A DNA stretch of 64,000 nt from JBCDGZ01 sp038750655 (GCA_038750655.1 JBCDGZ010000011.1:1-64000), one strand, 5' to 3'; positions 33,716 to 43,463 are shown, numbered from the stretch's first letter. Translations and numbers: made by a program. Notes: generated by a model not told the origin, from the letters alone.

Positions 33716-36499
33716 CACTAGCAAGAGGCCTCCCACCGCCAAGCCCAATCCCCACAGCCACCAATTCCCCCTCCGCTCCGCCAATTCTAGTGGATGATCA
33801 TCGCCCAGATAGACGAGGCCGGCCCAGGTGTAGGGAGAGAGTTGACTCAGCTCGTCCTGATGGGCGTCGAGGTAATCGCGTTTGGCTTGGTGCAGGGCCC
33901 AGGCTTTGCTGGCTCCGGCCGAGAGGTGGCGATAGAAGTGTTGGAAAATCTCGCTGGTGGAGTGGTCGTTGACTTTCCAGAGGCTGGAGACAAGGCTGGT
34001 GGCTCCGGCATAGGTGAAGCCTCGGTTGAGGCTCATCACGCCCTCGCCCTTGTTGACCTTACCGATGCCCGTTTCGCAGGCGCTGAGGATGACCAGATCA
34101 GCCTGCCGGAAATCACTGGCGTACAACTCACTGAGAATGAGGGTGCTGTCACCGGAGAAGACAATCTCGGGTTGCTCTTGTTGCTGCTCTTTGTGGGCTT
34201 CGGCGTGGGTGGAGAGATGGATCAGGCTGTAGCTGGGGGCCTCGGCTTTAAAGTCACTGAGGCTGGCCTCCTGGTTGTAGAGAAAGCGGCCCTGGTAGTG
34301 CTGGCGGAGCCAGTCGACTTCGGCCTGGCTGTAGGGGAGTTGGTCGAAATTTTGGCCAGCTTGTTGGGCGAAGGGAGAGACGGCGTAGAGGGAGAGGGGC
34401 CCGACAGGTCGCTCCTGGCGCTGCTTCATTTGATTGGATAGGACGGTGGCGGAGTAGCCGTAGCGGATCATCTGCTGTTGGAAGAGGAAGGGCAGCTCGG
34501 AGAGAGGAGCAGCACTGGTCGCCAGAACATCGAAGGGAAGGAAGTTGAGGTCGGCGTCGGGAATGATGATGCTAGAGGCGGGGAAGCCGCCGAGGTCGTC
34601 AAGGATGCCGACGTAGAGTTCTTGGTAGAGTTGATGGGCGAGGCGCATAAACTCCTGATGACCTTCATTGATGGCCGAGCGTTCGGCGAAGAAGGTCAGG
34701 AAGGCTTGGAGGTCGGCTTGCAATTGAGGGCTGCTGGGGAGCCGATGGAGTACCTGCTTGCCCGGCTTGACCCCGAAGAGGTAAAGGTGCTGATCGCCCC
34801 AGAAGTATTCGATGAGGTAGCAGCTGTCGCTCAGCAGTTGCTGCTCCAATTCTGGGAGGCTATCGACTTTGATGTTGTAGCGCAGTTTGTGGTATTCGGG
34901 GTTGGAGTTGGACAATTGGAGCAGAAACTGATCCAGCTGTTGTTGGGCTTGGAGCACTTGCTTTTGGGCCTCGGCGAAGGCTTTAGCCTCGGTGGGAGAC
35001 CGCTCTTCCAGCTGCTCCCGGGCGACGATCAGTTGGCTTTTCAGTTGAAGTTCTTGCCGAGCCGTAGCGTCGGGGATCAGGCGGCGAGCATCAATGGCCT
35101 GTAGTGCATCGAGGAGCAGAACGGATTTACTTTTTTCCATAAAATAAAACGCCATAGGCAGGTTTTGCTGCAAGTAAGAGACCTCGATGGCGCTTTCGTA
35201 GATCGGGTTGACTTTTTCGCGCCAAAAGAGGCGGGCCCCCTGGCTGGTGTATTCTTTGCGCATCAGATCGATCAGTTGGTCGGCCTGCTGGTAGCATTGA
35301 ATGGCAGCCTCAAGGTGGGCTGGATCTTCACTGGATGCATAATAGCTCATCCAGGCATTAGCCTTATCGCTGAGGAAGTTGAGCAGGCTTTCTTTTTTCG
35401 AAACAGCGGCCAGCTGCTCCGCCGTCAGGTTGTGGTCGTAGGGAGTTGCAGTTGGGCTATTGGTACTGCGATCGATGGCTTTCTGGTAGTAGCTTAAGGC
35501 TTGGTGGTAAGCCTTTCTGGCCAGATAGATGTCTCCGAGATTGTCAAAAATATCGTCCTGACTGGCCCAGTCTTCTCTGCGGGTGTAGAGCTGAAGGGCC
35601 TTGTTGAGGTAGCGTTCCGATTCCTGGAGTTGCCCTTGCCGTTTGTAGATTACGCCAATATTATTGTAATTAATAGCTAGTAAATCCTCGTCTTCCTCAG
35701 CCTTGGCGATGCGGGCAGCGTCCAGGTATTTTTCCAGCGCATTGGGCAGATTTTGCAAGCCCTTGTAGGTATTGCCGATATTCGTGTAGCAGTGGGCTAG
35801 ATAGTATTCTTCCTCATGGCTGCTGTAGATCGAATCCGCAGCAAATAAGGCTTTTAAGGCATTGGAATAGTTGCCTCGGGCATTTTCCAGATAGCCGATA
35901 GAATTCTGAATGTCTCCTTCAAAGTCTGTATAATCGTACGAATAGCCATTCTGGCTGGCTAGGTAGAGGTATTTAAGCCCTTTGTCAAAATCGCCAATTT
36001 CCCCATAAACCATACCCAATTCCTCCTGCGATTTGATGATGCGATACGAGCCCCACTGCTCGAAGAGATCGATGGCTTGAAGGAGGTGATCCTCGGCCAT
36101 AAAATACTGTCGGGTATTATTATAAAAGACGCCCAGGTTCTGATGGGAGCGCCCCAGATTGACATGGTTTAGCGTATCTGCCTTCGTACTAGGCTTCCCC
36201 CCCGATGCATTTTGACTGACCAGTCTTTGGCGCAGCTCGGCGGCTTTAGTCGTGTAGGCAATCGCGTTGGGATAATCATCGGCAAAAAAGGCCCTAACCC
36301 CTAGCTTGTGGTAGACCAGGGCTTGAGAGTCCAGGTGCTCCTGACAATCTTTCATCAAAACGCTGAGTTGCTGTAGCGCATCGTCTTGATCGCTATCCAA
36401 ATAATTTTTGTAAGAGAGCCCTTCAGGGCATTGAGCCGACAGATTGCTGAACAGGAGGAGCAGCAAAAGCTGGAAGAGGGGGATGAGAATCCTTTGCAT
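33692..36499 (-). CDS. TPR-CHAT protein 3 (membrane-anchored)
   Basis: A 935-residue protein: signal peptide (about 1-23, ending NLSAQ), TPR array (about 45-370), coiled coil (about 440-530) and CHAT domain with H765 (HLSTHAE) and C808 (SACETGIG). A C-terminal membrane helix (about 912-929) follows. The final residues VWRLWRLG are encoded by the end of the inverted-repeat element, so the natural C-terminus has been replaced or extended by it. Convergent with the sigma/anti-sigma pair; its start faces the subtilase terminator hairpin. Architecture matches CHAT 2. A caspase-like peptidase acting in the envelope is expected; substrate unknown. Confidence 0.88.
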   Translation of the reverse strand: MQRILIPLFQLLLLLLFSNLSAQCPEGLSYKNYLDSDQDDALQQLSVLMKDCQEHLDSQALVYHKLGVRAFFADDYPNAIAYTTKAAELRQRLVSQNASGGKPSTKADTLNHVNLGRSHQNLGVFYNNTRQYFMAEDHLLQAIDLFEQWGSYRIIKSQEELGMVYGEIGDFDKGLKYLYLASQNGYSYDYTDFEGDIQNSIGYLENARGNYSNALKALFAADSIYSSHEEEYYLAHCYTNIGNTYKGLQNLPNALEKYLDAARIAKAEEDEDLLAINYNNIGVIYKRQGQLQESERYLNKALQLYTRREDWASQDDIFDNLGDIYLARKAYHQALSYYQKAIDRSTNSPTATPYDHNLTAEQLAAVSKKESLLNFLSDKANAWMSYYASSEDPAHLEAAIQCYQQADQLIDLMRKEYTSQGARLFWREKVNPIYESAIEVSYLQQNLPMAFYFMEKSKSVLLLDALQAIDARRLIPDATARQELQLKSQLIVAREQLEERSPTEAKAFAEAQKQVLQAQQQLDQFLLQLSNSNPEYHKLRYNIKVDSLPELEQQLLSDSCYLIEYFWGDQHLYLFGVKPGKQVLHRLPSSPQLQADLQAFLTFFAERSAINEGHQEFMRLAHQLYQELYVGILDDLGGFPASSIIIPDADLNFLPFDVLATSAAPLSELPFLFQQQMIRYGYSATVLSNQMKQRQERPVGPLSLYAVSPFAQQAGQNFDQLPYSQAEVDWLRQHYQGRFLYNQEASLSDFKAEAPSYSLIHLSTHAEAHKEQQQEQPEIVFSGDSTLILSELYASDFRQADLVILSACETGIGKVNKGEGVMSLNRGFTYAGATSLVSSLWKVNDHSTSEIFQHFYRHLSAGASKAWALHQAKRDYLDAHQDELSQLSPYTWAGLVYLGDDHPLELAERRGNWWLWGLGLAVGGLLLVWRLWRLG

Positions 36500-36528
36500 A
36501 GGACGTTGCGTGCTGGTGTAAAATGCCT

Positions 36529-36563
36529 AACTGTAGCTCCACCGATCGGGCAGAGCTACAGTT
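36529..36563 (-). terminator. Terminator hairpin after the membrane-anchored subtilase
   Basis: AACTGTAGCTC (36529-36539) is repeated as its exact reverse complement at 36553-36563, an 11-bp stem. It is 48 bp past the subtilase stop on the minus strand and 30 bp upstream of the CHAT 3 start; it has only a short T-run (ATTTTAC). Confidence 0.6.
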
Positions 36564-36610
36564 GGGAGGCCACTTTTTGTAAGCAGCCGTCTTCACAAAT
36601 TAATTCTTAT

Positions 36611-38671
36611 TTAAGAAACAGAACGCATGGAGTCCGACTTTTTTTCGTTGTTCACGGAGCGTCCAGGGCCACCGCCCAATCCGCCACCGGAGTTCTTGCG
36701 AAAGAAAAAGCGCCAAAGCAAATAGCCGACAACGACGACGGAGGCGACCAAAAGCAACAGCATCAGCGGTTGTGGCGTGGGAGGAACTGGCTGTGGCACA
36801 CTTAAACATATCCCGTCGACTTCGTACAGCTGCTGCCCCGACGAGGCCGACGGCGGCGCAGAAGGATTGGCGCTCGCGCAATTGGTCACCGTACTAATCG
36901 CCGACGTAAAATCCGTCGCTCCTCCGCAGTAGGCCATCCCAATGCTGGCCGACACGTAAGGCGCGGCCATCGATGTCCCACTTTTCGTATCCGATAAGTT
37001 ATTGGGTACCGTACTACTGATGTTTTCCCCCGGAGCCAGAAGGTCTACCAGCACCCAAGAGTAATTAGAGAAGATAGAGCGGGCATTGCTGGCATCCATG
37101 GAGCCTACGGCCACCAGGTTATTCAAGGAATTCAAACAGGCCGGGTACTGCGGTATGGTATCCAGAGGCGTATCATCATTTCCGGAGGCAGCCACCACCA
37201 CAAAGTCCGCCTTGGGTGCGACCGGGTCTAATGTCAGCACCTTTTCTAAAATAACCGGCCATTCCCCGTAATACCCAAAACTCATATTGAGTACATCTGC
37301 CCCATTATTGATGGCATAGATAGAGGCACAAATTACATCCATCAATTGGCCGACACCGCGAGAGTCGTGGGTCTTCAGCGGCATGATTCTGAAATCGCAA
37401 CTGCTCGTACTCGTGTAATTATTGACCACAATACCCGCGACGTGCGTGCCGTGGCCGCCGCCGTGGTTGTCATCAGGATTGTTGTTGTCGTCCACAAAAT
37501 TCCACCCTATACAGTCATCTTCGTAGCAGTTGTCGTCCTCATCACCATTGCTGAGGGCATCGTCGTTTTTCCAGATATAGTCCACCAAATCATTATGGTC
37601 GTAATCGACGCCGGTATCCAGGATGGCAACGATTTTAAAGCTTTCCTCCGGGTTTTCGGTAGTGATACATAATTGTAGGGGCGAATTATTGCTGTTGATC
37701 TTATCATTCAGTCTGTCGTAGGAATAAAAATTGTAATCTACGGCATCGACGAGCGATTTGGACTTGGCCCCCTTGACCCTTTCGTTGAGGTCCAGCGTAG
37801 GGCCTTGATCGGAAGGTTCGTCGCCTTGGTTGGGGAAATTGCCGAAGGTCCAAAGCTCCACCAGGCCATCGCAGGAAGTGCAGAGCTGGAAGTTGGCCAC
37901 CCCTAGCGAATCTCGCAGGAACTGACGTTCAGAGAGGCTGGCCTCCGGTTTGTAGTAAACAATGACCTGCTGCTTGACGAAGGCACCTTGCTGTGGACTC
38001 ACTTCGTAGGCATAGTCTTGTTCGAAAAGAAAATCGCCCAGGTAGGCTGGGTAGGTCGGCGGGTTGGGATTGCCATTGACTAGAGTAACATCGTCAATGC
38101 TCCAAAAGAAGCTTTCCCCGCTAAAAACGAATTTTATTTTTACATTTTGAGGAGAAGCGGGTAGACCATTCAAGGGGATGATCACCAAATCCTTGCTTCC
38201 AGTTTCTACGTTGTTGGCCACGTGATCGTTATTGTAAATCTCTTGAAACGGGCCATTGTTTACGGACAGCTCTACACTTGTCGATGACTCGTAGCTGCGG
38301 TAGGACTGGTAAAAGCGCAGGTGCAGCTCATTGAGGTTGTTGAAGCTACCCAGGTTGATCGACGGGCTGATCAGTTCGCTGTTTTGGTTGACAAAAAAAT
38401 TGTTCTGATCCGCCCCTAAGAGAGCGGCTTGGTTGCCGGATATAGACTCGGGTGCTTTGCGAGTACCCCAGCCATTGTTTTGTTCGATGGTCGCCTTGTT
38501 GGCGACGGTCCAGTTAATGCCGCCGTTGTTGGCGCTGATGTTCCATCCAGCTGGGAGGCCAGCGCTGGCGTCAAAGTTTTCCTCCCAGATGACTTGTGCG
38601 TTTAAAGAAAAAGAAAAGCAAAAAAATAAAATCAGAGTTGAGATGTTTTGTAAAGTGTTTGAGTTTAGCAT
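36611..38671 (-). CDS. Membrane-anchored subtilisin-like (S8) protease
   Basis: A 686-residue protein: signal peptide (1-26), a jelly-roll/MAM-like adhesion domain (about 27-200), a propeptide-like segment (about 231-280, FVKQQVIVYYKPEASLSERQ), the S8 catalytic domain with D352, H407, N498 and S567 (ILDTGVD, GHGTHVAG, AASGN, GTSMAAP), and a C-terminal membrane helix (about 636-655) with a basic, Gly-rich and Ser-rich cytoplasmic tail. Most secreted Bacteroidota proteases end in a type IX sorting domain; this one is instead held in a membrane. An extra domain sits before the propeptide, which is unusual. Neighbours are CHAT 3 and the third sigma-factor gene, so it may belong to the same regulated set. 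Confidence 0.87.
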   Translation of the reverse strand: MLNSNTLQNISTLILFFCFSFSLNAQVIWEENFDASAGLPAGWNISANNGGINWTVANKATIEQNNGWGTRKAPESISGNQAALLGADQNNFFVNQNSELISPSINLGSFNNLNELHLRFYQSYRSYESSTSVELSVNNGPFQEIYNNDHVANNVETGSKDLVIIPLNGLPASPQNVKIKFVFSGESFFWSIDDVTLVNGNPNPPTYPAYLGDFLFEQDYAYEVSPQQGAFVKQQVIVYYKPEASLSERQFLRDSLGVANFQLCTSCDGLVELWTFGNFPNQGDEPSDQGPTLDLNERVKGAKSKSLVDAVDYNFYSYDRLNDKINSNNSPLQLCITTENPEESFKIVAILDTGVDYDHNDLVDYIWKNDDALSNGDEDDNCYEDDCIGWNFVDDNNNPDDNHGGGHGTHVAGIVVNNYTSTSSCDFRIMPLKTHDSRGVGQLMDVICASIYAINNGADVLNMSFGYYGEWPVILEKVLTLDPVAPKADFVVVAASGNDDTPLDTIPQYPACLNSLNNLVAVGSMDASNARSIFSNYSWVLVDLLAPGENISSTVPNNLSDTKSGTSMAAPYVSASIGMAYCGGATDFTSAISTVTNCASANPSAPPSASSGQQLYEVDGICLSVPQPVPPTPQPLMLLLLVASVVVVGYLLWRFFFRKNSGGGLGGGPGRSVNNEKKSDSMRSVS

Positions 38672-38899
38672 GATTTAAGCTTTTATAAGAATATCTGTTA
38701 GTTAGAAGTTGTTGTAAAAAGGATTTAAATCCATTGATTGGCCGCTCATTATTACATCCGTAGATCACCATAAATCTTACCTCTAATTTCCATTATTTTT
38801 ATTTCTTTAGCCCTACCATTACATTTTTACTGGATAGACCTCTGCCGAAGGTCGTTTTTTTTTTAGCTTTAAGCACTTTCTGTCTCTTAAGAATCGTAC

Positions 38900-39505
38900 A
38901 TGAAAAACCAAAAGAAACCACACTCAGATCATCAAAGATACATTACGGAGGGATTCCTTGAAGGCAATCATGAACGGATCGAAGAAATTTATGGCAAATT
39001 CAAAAAGCCGCTCACCAGTTGGATCATGAAAAACAATGGTACTTTTGCGGATGCCAGTGATGTATTTCAAGATGTTATGATCATTCTTACTGACCTGGCC
39101 TACAGCCCCAAGTTTGTCCTCACCTGTCCGATGGGGGCCTACCTGTTCATCCTTTTTCGGAATACCTGGATGGATCGGCTGAAACAAAAAGGTCAGGAGT
39201 TGAAGGTAAGAAATTCTGAATTGGAGCGATTTAACAAAGGACTTGATACGCAACAACTCCTGGATGAGGCCCAACGGGAGCAAAAGATGCAACAACTGCT
39301 CGACCGTACCTTTGGGCAACTATCGACCACCTGTCAGCAACTGCTGTCGGGGATAAAGGAGGGCTTGAGTACGAAGGCCCTAACGGAAAAATTGGGGATG
39401 AGCCAAGCCAACACCTTCTATCGACGCAAGTTTGCTTGCATGGATCGTTGGCGCAGTTTGGTGCACGAAGACCCGGAATACCGTCTGTATCTGAGCCCTT
39501 CCTGA
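38900..39505 (+). CDS. Sigma-70-family factor
   Basis: A 201-residue protein. A region-2 segment lies at about 45-100 (ADASDVFQDVMIILTDLA; YLFILFRNTWMDRLKQKG) and a region-4 helix-turn-helix at about 150-190 (GLSTKALTEKLGMSQANTFY). It is the third sigma-like gene of this region, divergent from the subtilase and 93 bp before a membrane protein of the anti-sigma/TPR type. Controlling the subtilase, its divergent neighbour, is a plausible role (inference). No clear -7 box was found. Confidence 0.82.
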   Translation: MKNQKKPHSDHQRYITEGFLEGNHERIEEIYGKFKKPLTSWIMKNNGTFADASDVFQDVMIILTDLAYSPKFVLTCPMGAYLFILFRNTWMDRLKQKGQELKVRNSELERFNKGLDTQQLLDEAQREQKMQQLLDRTFGQLSTTCQQLLSGIKEGLSTKALTEKLGMSQANTFYRRKFACMDRWRSLVHEDPEYRLYLSPS

Positions 39506-39598
39506 TGTAGGGAGGGGAAAAGAGCAGGGAGATGTTTAGACTATAACAGCCGATGGTCGGCTTTGTGTTTTGACCGTCCGTGTATAGAATTTATGTAT

Positions 39599-40333
39599 AT
39601 GAAAGAAGAAGATTTACTGTTGATCCGCCAGTATCTGGAGGATTTGCTGGATGAGGGTGCCCGTGAGGCATTCGAGGCGCGGTTGGCCGAGGAGCCTCCA
39701 TTGCGGGAGGAGTTGGAACTGGCCCGACAGATGAATGCGCACTTGAGCCGCAAGGCGCAGAAAGAGGCAACGCTAGCACGGCTGCACCAGCTGCATCGCC
39801 AAGAATTCACCGAGCCGCCGGCTGCCCAAGGCCCCCGGCGTTTACTGTGGCTGGGAGGAGCCGCCGCCGCTGTGGCCGCCGTCCTCCTCTTCCTGCTCTG
39901 GCCTTCCCCTAAGCTCTACGACCAATACGCCCAACATTCCCCCTTATCCCTAAATAGCAAATCGGCCGCCGGCCCCGTCGACCTGGCCGCCCTCGACCAA
40001 GCCTTCAACCAGGGCCAGTACGCAAAGGCCCTTCCATCCCTCAACGACTTACTACAACAAAATCCCAATGATTCAGAAGTGCAACTCTACCGCGCCATTT
40101 GTCTAATCGAGCTGGAACAAAACGAGGCCGCTGCGCAGGCGCTGCAAGCCTTGGAAAAGGGCAATTCACTCTTTCAATACCAGGCCAGTTGGTACCTCGC
40201 GCTGCTCTATATTCGGCAGGAAAAGCTAGAGCTGGCAATGGCCACCTTGCAAAAAATCCCTCCCAGCCGCCAGCGGCTGCACGCAAAGGCGCAGACGCTG
40301 ATGGTGGAGTTGGAGCAACAAATTAATCGTTAA
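39599..40333 (+). CDS. Anti-sigma-like single-pass membrane protein with TPR-like C-terminus
   Basis: A 244-residue protein, close in layout to the one at 32.8 kb: an acidic N-terminal helix pair (LIRQYLEDLLDEGAREAFEA), a membrane helix (about 81-101) and periplasmic TPR-like helices (about 130-240, LDQAFNQGQYAKALPSLNDL). It follows the third sigma factor. ATG 39599 is chosen; ATG 39593 is also possible, while the 39563 TTG would lie too close to the upstream stop. It ends 8 bp before the convergent type IX cargo gene. Paralogy with the 32.8-kb protein is visible in the N-terminus and TM region. Confidence 0.78.
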   Translation: MKEEDLLLIRQYLEDLLDEGAREAFEARLAEEPPLREELELARQMNAHLSRKAQKEATLARLHQLHRQEFTEPPAAQGPRRLLWLGGAAAAVAAVLLFLLWPSPKLYDQYAQHSPLSLNSKSAAGPVDLAALDQAFNQGQYAKALPSLNDLLQQNPNDSEVQLYRAICLIELEQNEAAAQALQALEKGNSLFQYQASWYLALLYIRQEKLELAMATLQKIPPSRQRLHAKAQTLMVELEQQINR

Positions 40334-40341
40334 GAGCAGGC

Positions 40342-41718
40342 TTATTTTATCGTTACTTTACGGCTGGTCCGCAGCTTGCCCTGGCTGATTTCTACGACGT
40401 AAATTCCTGGGATATACGTGCTTACATCCAGTTCTATCTGACCGCCACCCTGATTGGCTGGCAGCAGGTGGTCCTGCAAGATGCGCCCTTGTATGTCCAT
40501 TAGCTTCAGCCTCAGGTCTTCTCCACTGCTGGGATAGTCCACCTCGAACCAGTCGCTGGCGGGATTGGGCGATATACGGAGGCCATTGAACAGGTCGGCT
40601 TCTTCGGTAGTGAGCACATTGTCGAAAGCCAGATTGTCAATCCATAGCACCGAGCCAGGATTTTGGCCGGCAGAGATAATGAGAGAAAGGGTATCGGGAA
40701 AAAGGCTGAGAACAATAGGGATTTCGAATTCAATGAACTCCGCCGTGGGGGTCAAGATGAAGATTTCACCACCGGCGAATGTACCTCCTGACGATAAGGC
40801 GGGGACAACTGCCCCCACATCCTGTCCCGCTGGCTGGTATCGGTAGGAACCAGTCAGCCGGGTGGGCGTACCAGTAAAGGGCGTACTGATGAATTCAAAT
40901 TCATCGTCGATTGAACCATAGACAAGGAAGGCTTCAACGGTATCTCCAAAGTATTCATTGATTTCCAACCTGGCAGAAAAACTGCCCGAGGCCGCCTCAT
41001 CACTTCGGGTAACATTGGGGGGCAAGTCGGCCAGGGCGAGCAGGCGGTTGAAAGAATCCCAATTATCAGGATTGTTGGCATTGATGGCCGTCCAATTTTC
41101 AAAACTACTGTTTGGTAGAGGCGCAGGGGACGTATTGGCATCAACAAATCCCATTTCATCAACAAAAAGTACTGAGCCCACTTCGCCTTCTTCGGCAAGA
41201 ATATCACTTGGAGAAAATACGATGAGAATAGAATCCTGCGTCGTGGAAGTCATCGGAATGGCTACGCGGGTCCATTCATCCACCTTTCCCGTAAACCTTT
41301 CAAAGCTAAAAACATCGAAGCCGTTGATGCGTTGTAAAATTAGGACAATGCCGGTATCGCCGGGTTGAATATCGTACTTGAGGTGAACGATGAAAGAGTC
41401 TACGGAAGACTCATAACGGACGGGCAGAAAATCTTCTATCCCAAAATCAAAGAATCCAAAGACCAGGCCTCCGATGGCCACTTCGCCGTCTATTTCTTGG
41501 GTCGTAATTTTGGCCGAAAAATTTTGACTGAAGGCATCGTCGCTTTGGGTGACTACGCTGGTAAAGCGAGGATCAGCACCGATTACCCAATCGTCGGGCC
41601 GTTCAAAGAGCAACTCAGCACTCCAGTTTTCGAAATCCCCGTTTTCGATTTGTTGCTGTGCAAAGGAATGGAAGGTGCAGCACAATAAAAGCAGTAGGAG
41701 TTGGTAAAATTTAGTCAT
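40342..41718 (-). CDS. Type IX secretion cargo protein, unknown function
   Basis: A 458-residue secreted protein. A signal peptide (1-21, ending HSFAQ) is followed by two similar domains of roughly 180 residues, each beginning with a GDFENW or SSFENW motif and resembling carbohydrate-binding-like or MAM-like sandwiches. The C-terminal 85 residues are a type IX sorting domain (ISPNPASDWFEVDYP; YIPGIYVVEIS; SRKVTIK). It should therefore be exported through the type IX system and anchored or released at the cell surface. Its binding target is unknown. Divergent from moaA. Confidence 0.85.
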   Translation of the reverse strand: MTKFYQLLLLLLCCTFHSFAQQQIENGDFENWSAELLFERPDDWVIGADPRFTSVVTQSDDAFSQNFSAKITTQEIDGEVAIGGLVFGFFDFGIEDFLPVRYESSVDSFIVHLKYDIQPGDTGIVLILQRINGFDVFSFERFTGKVDEWTRVAIPMTSTTQDSILIVFSPSDILAEEGEVGSVLFVDEMGFVDANTSPAPLPNSSFENWTAINANNPDNWDSFNRLLALADLPPNVTRSDEAASGSFSARLEINEYFGDTVEAFLVYGSIDDEFEFISTPFTGTPTRLTGSYRYQPAGQDVGAVVPALSSGGTFAGGEIFILTPTAEFIEFEIPIVLSLFPDTLSLIISAGQNPGSVLWIDNLAFDNVLTTEEADLFNGLRISPNPASDWFEVDYPSSGEDLRLKLMDIQGRILQDHLLPANQGGGQIELDVSTYIPGIYVVEISQGKLRTSRKVTIK

Positions 41719-41840
41719 AGTTTAATTTTTATTGCTTGATAAATATTCTGAATCATTCGACGGAATTGTAAACATAGTTTGTTTCCGTCACTTATTTGGA
41801 AAGTACAAAAATGTATTACACCAATATCAGTCGATTTGTT

Positions 41841-41848
41841 TAACTTTA
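41841..41848 (+). promoter_or_regulatory. Possible -7 box at moaA
   Basis: TAACTTTA matches TAnnTTTG except at the last base and ends only 4 bp before the moaA ATG. If real, transcription would begin at or near the start codon, i.e. a leaderless message. Confidence 0.3.
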
Positions 41849-41852
41849 TCGC

Positions 41853-42860
41853 ATGAGGAAAACTGCCGCAGAGCTGTACGATAACCACGGTCGACAGATC
41901 AATTACCTTCGATTGGCGGTAACTGATCGCTGCAATCTTCGCTGCTTTTATTGCATGCCCGAAGAGGGTATCAAGTATGTTCCTCGGCGGCATTTACTTC
42001 GCTACGAGGAGATGTTACGGCTGATCAGCTTACTGGCTACTATGGGGATCAGCAAGCTGCGGATTACGGGAGGCGAGCCCTTTCTGCGCAAGGAGATGAT
42101 GTCCTTTTTGCGAGAACTCACCAAAGTTAGGGGCTTGGAGCAAATCCACATCACCACCAACGGTACCCTGACGGCAGGCTTAGTACCCGAACTTAAAGCC
42201 CTGGGCATCCGCTCGGTCAACCTCAGTCTGGACAGCCTGGACGCCGAACGTTTTCGGCAAATCACCCGCCGCGATCAGCTGGATACGGTTATGGAAACTT
42301 TTCGACAGCTGCAAGCCTACGACATCCCTACCAAAATCAATATGGTAGTCATGGCGGGGCGCAACACCGATGATATTATCCCGATGGCGGAGCTGAGTCG
42401 CCATCATGCCGTCGGCGTACGTTTCATCGAAGAGATGCCTTTCAATGGCGAAGGGGGCCGCCCCAGTGAAGAAAACTGGCACCATCGCCAAATTTTAGCC
42501 ACCTTACAAACGGCTTATCCCGATTTACAAAAATTGCCCGATCCGCCCTTTTCGACCTCGGCCAACTATCAAGTGCCCGGGTTCAAGGGCCAGCTTGGCA
42601 TCATCGCCGCCTACAGTCGCACCTTCTGCGGCACCTGTAATCGCATTCGCATCACCCCCAAGGGCTTGCTCAAAACCTGCCTGTACGACGATGGTATTTT
42701 CAATGTCAAAGACCTGATGCGCGCCGGGGCCGACGATCGTGCACTGCGTATGGCCTTCTTGGAGGCCCTCAGCCACCGGGCTAAAGATGGCTTCGAGGCG
42801 GAGCGTCGCCGGCAGTTTAGTCGCCCTATCTCCGAATCGATGTCGAGCATCGGCGGCTAG
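41853..42860 (+). CDS. moaA: GTP 3',8-cyclase MoaA (radical SAM, molybdenum cofactor)
   Basis: A 335-residue radical-SAM enzyme that converts GTP to the cyclic intermediate of molybdopterin synthesis. Cysteines C27, C31 and C34 (RCNLRCFYC) bind the SAM cluster; C259, C262 and C276 bind the second cluster near the C-terminus (FCGTCNRIRI; KTCLYD). The conserved C-terminal Gly-Gly (SSIGG) required for activity is present. It is divergent from a type IX cargo gene and starts the cofactor operon; moaC follows 101 bp later. Confidence 0.95.
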   Translation: MRKTAAELYDNHGRQINYLRLAVTDRCNLRCFYCMPEEGIKYVPRRHLLRYEEMLRLISLLATMGISKLRITGGEPFLRKEMMSFLRELTKVRGLEQIHITTNGTLTAGLVPELKALGIRSVNLSLDSLDAERFRQITRRDQLDTVMETFRQLQAYDIPTKINMVVMAGRNTDDIIPMAELSRHHAVGVRFIEEMPFNGEGGRPSEENWHHRQILATLQTAYPDLQKLPDPPFSTSANYQVPGFKGQLGIIAAYSRTFCGTCNRIRITPKGLLKTCLYDDGIFNVKDLMRAGADDRALRMAFLEALSHRAKDGFEAERRRQFSRPISESMSSIGG

Positions 42861-42961
42861 TCGTATTATTCCATACCGAATTATTGACAGCTCCCCCCAA
42901 AAAAGCTAAATTAAAGGGGGAACGCCGTTAAAATGATTGATTAAGAACAGAAAATAGCGCT

Positions 42962-43444
42962 ATGTCCAATTCTTTTAGTCACCTCAATGCAGATAATCAA
43001 CCTTCGATGGTCAACGTGGGCGCTAAAAAGGTGAGCCGCCGGACGGCCCGCGCGCGGAGCATCGTCGCCCTGGGCGATGCCCTCCTCGATCAACTGCAAG
43101 GCGATGAGCTGCAAAGCCCCAAAGGCCCCGTATTCCAAACCGCCGTTATCGCCGGGATCATGGCCGCCAAAAAAACCGGTGAGCTGATCCCGCTCTGCCA
43201 CCCGCTGGGCCTGGAAGACTGCCAAATCAATATCTGGATCAACGAACAGCGCGAGGTGGTCATTGACTGTACCGCCAGCCTCAGCGGCAAAACCGGCGTG
43301 GAGATGGAAGCCCTTACCGGCGCTACCGTCGCCGCCCTGACCGTCTACGATATGTGTAAAGCCTTGTCGCATGACATCATCATCCGCGAAACCAAGCTGA
43401 TGGAAAAAACGGGCGGTAAACGCGATTTTAAGCGAGAAGAATAA
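42962..43444 (+). CDS. moaC: Cyclic pyranopterin monophosphate synthase MoaC
   Basis: A 160-residue protein that makes cyclic pyranopterin monophosphate from the MoaA product. Visible family motifs are MVNVGAKKVSRRTARARS, TGELIPLCHPL, and GVEMEALTGATVAALTVYDM with the catalytic-region residues KTGVEMEALTG. Length is normal. It follows moaA in the same orientation and precedes two small lipoprotein genes. Confidence 0.95.
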   Translation: MSNSFSHLNADNQPSMVNVGAKKVSRRTARARSIVALGDALLDQLQGDELQSPKGPVFQTAVIAGIMAAKKTGELIPLCHPLGLEDCQINIWINEQREVVIDCTASLSGKTGVEMEALTGATVAALTVYDMCKALSHDIIIRETKLMEKTGGKRDFKREE

Positions 43445-43463
43445 CAACATCAAAATATCGATT

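Noticed and set aside
41853..42860. Radical-SAM enzyme as RiPP maturase for the GG peptides
   Set aside because: It has all MoaA cysteines and the C-terminal GG, and moaC follows.
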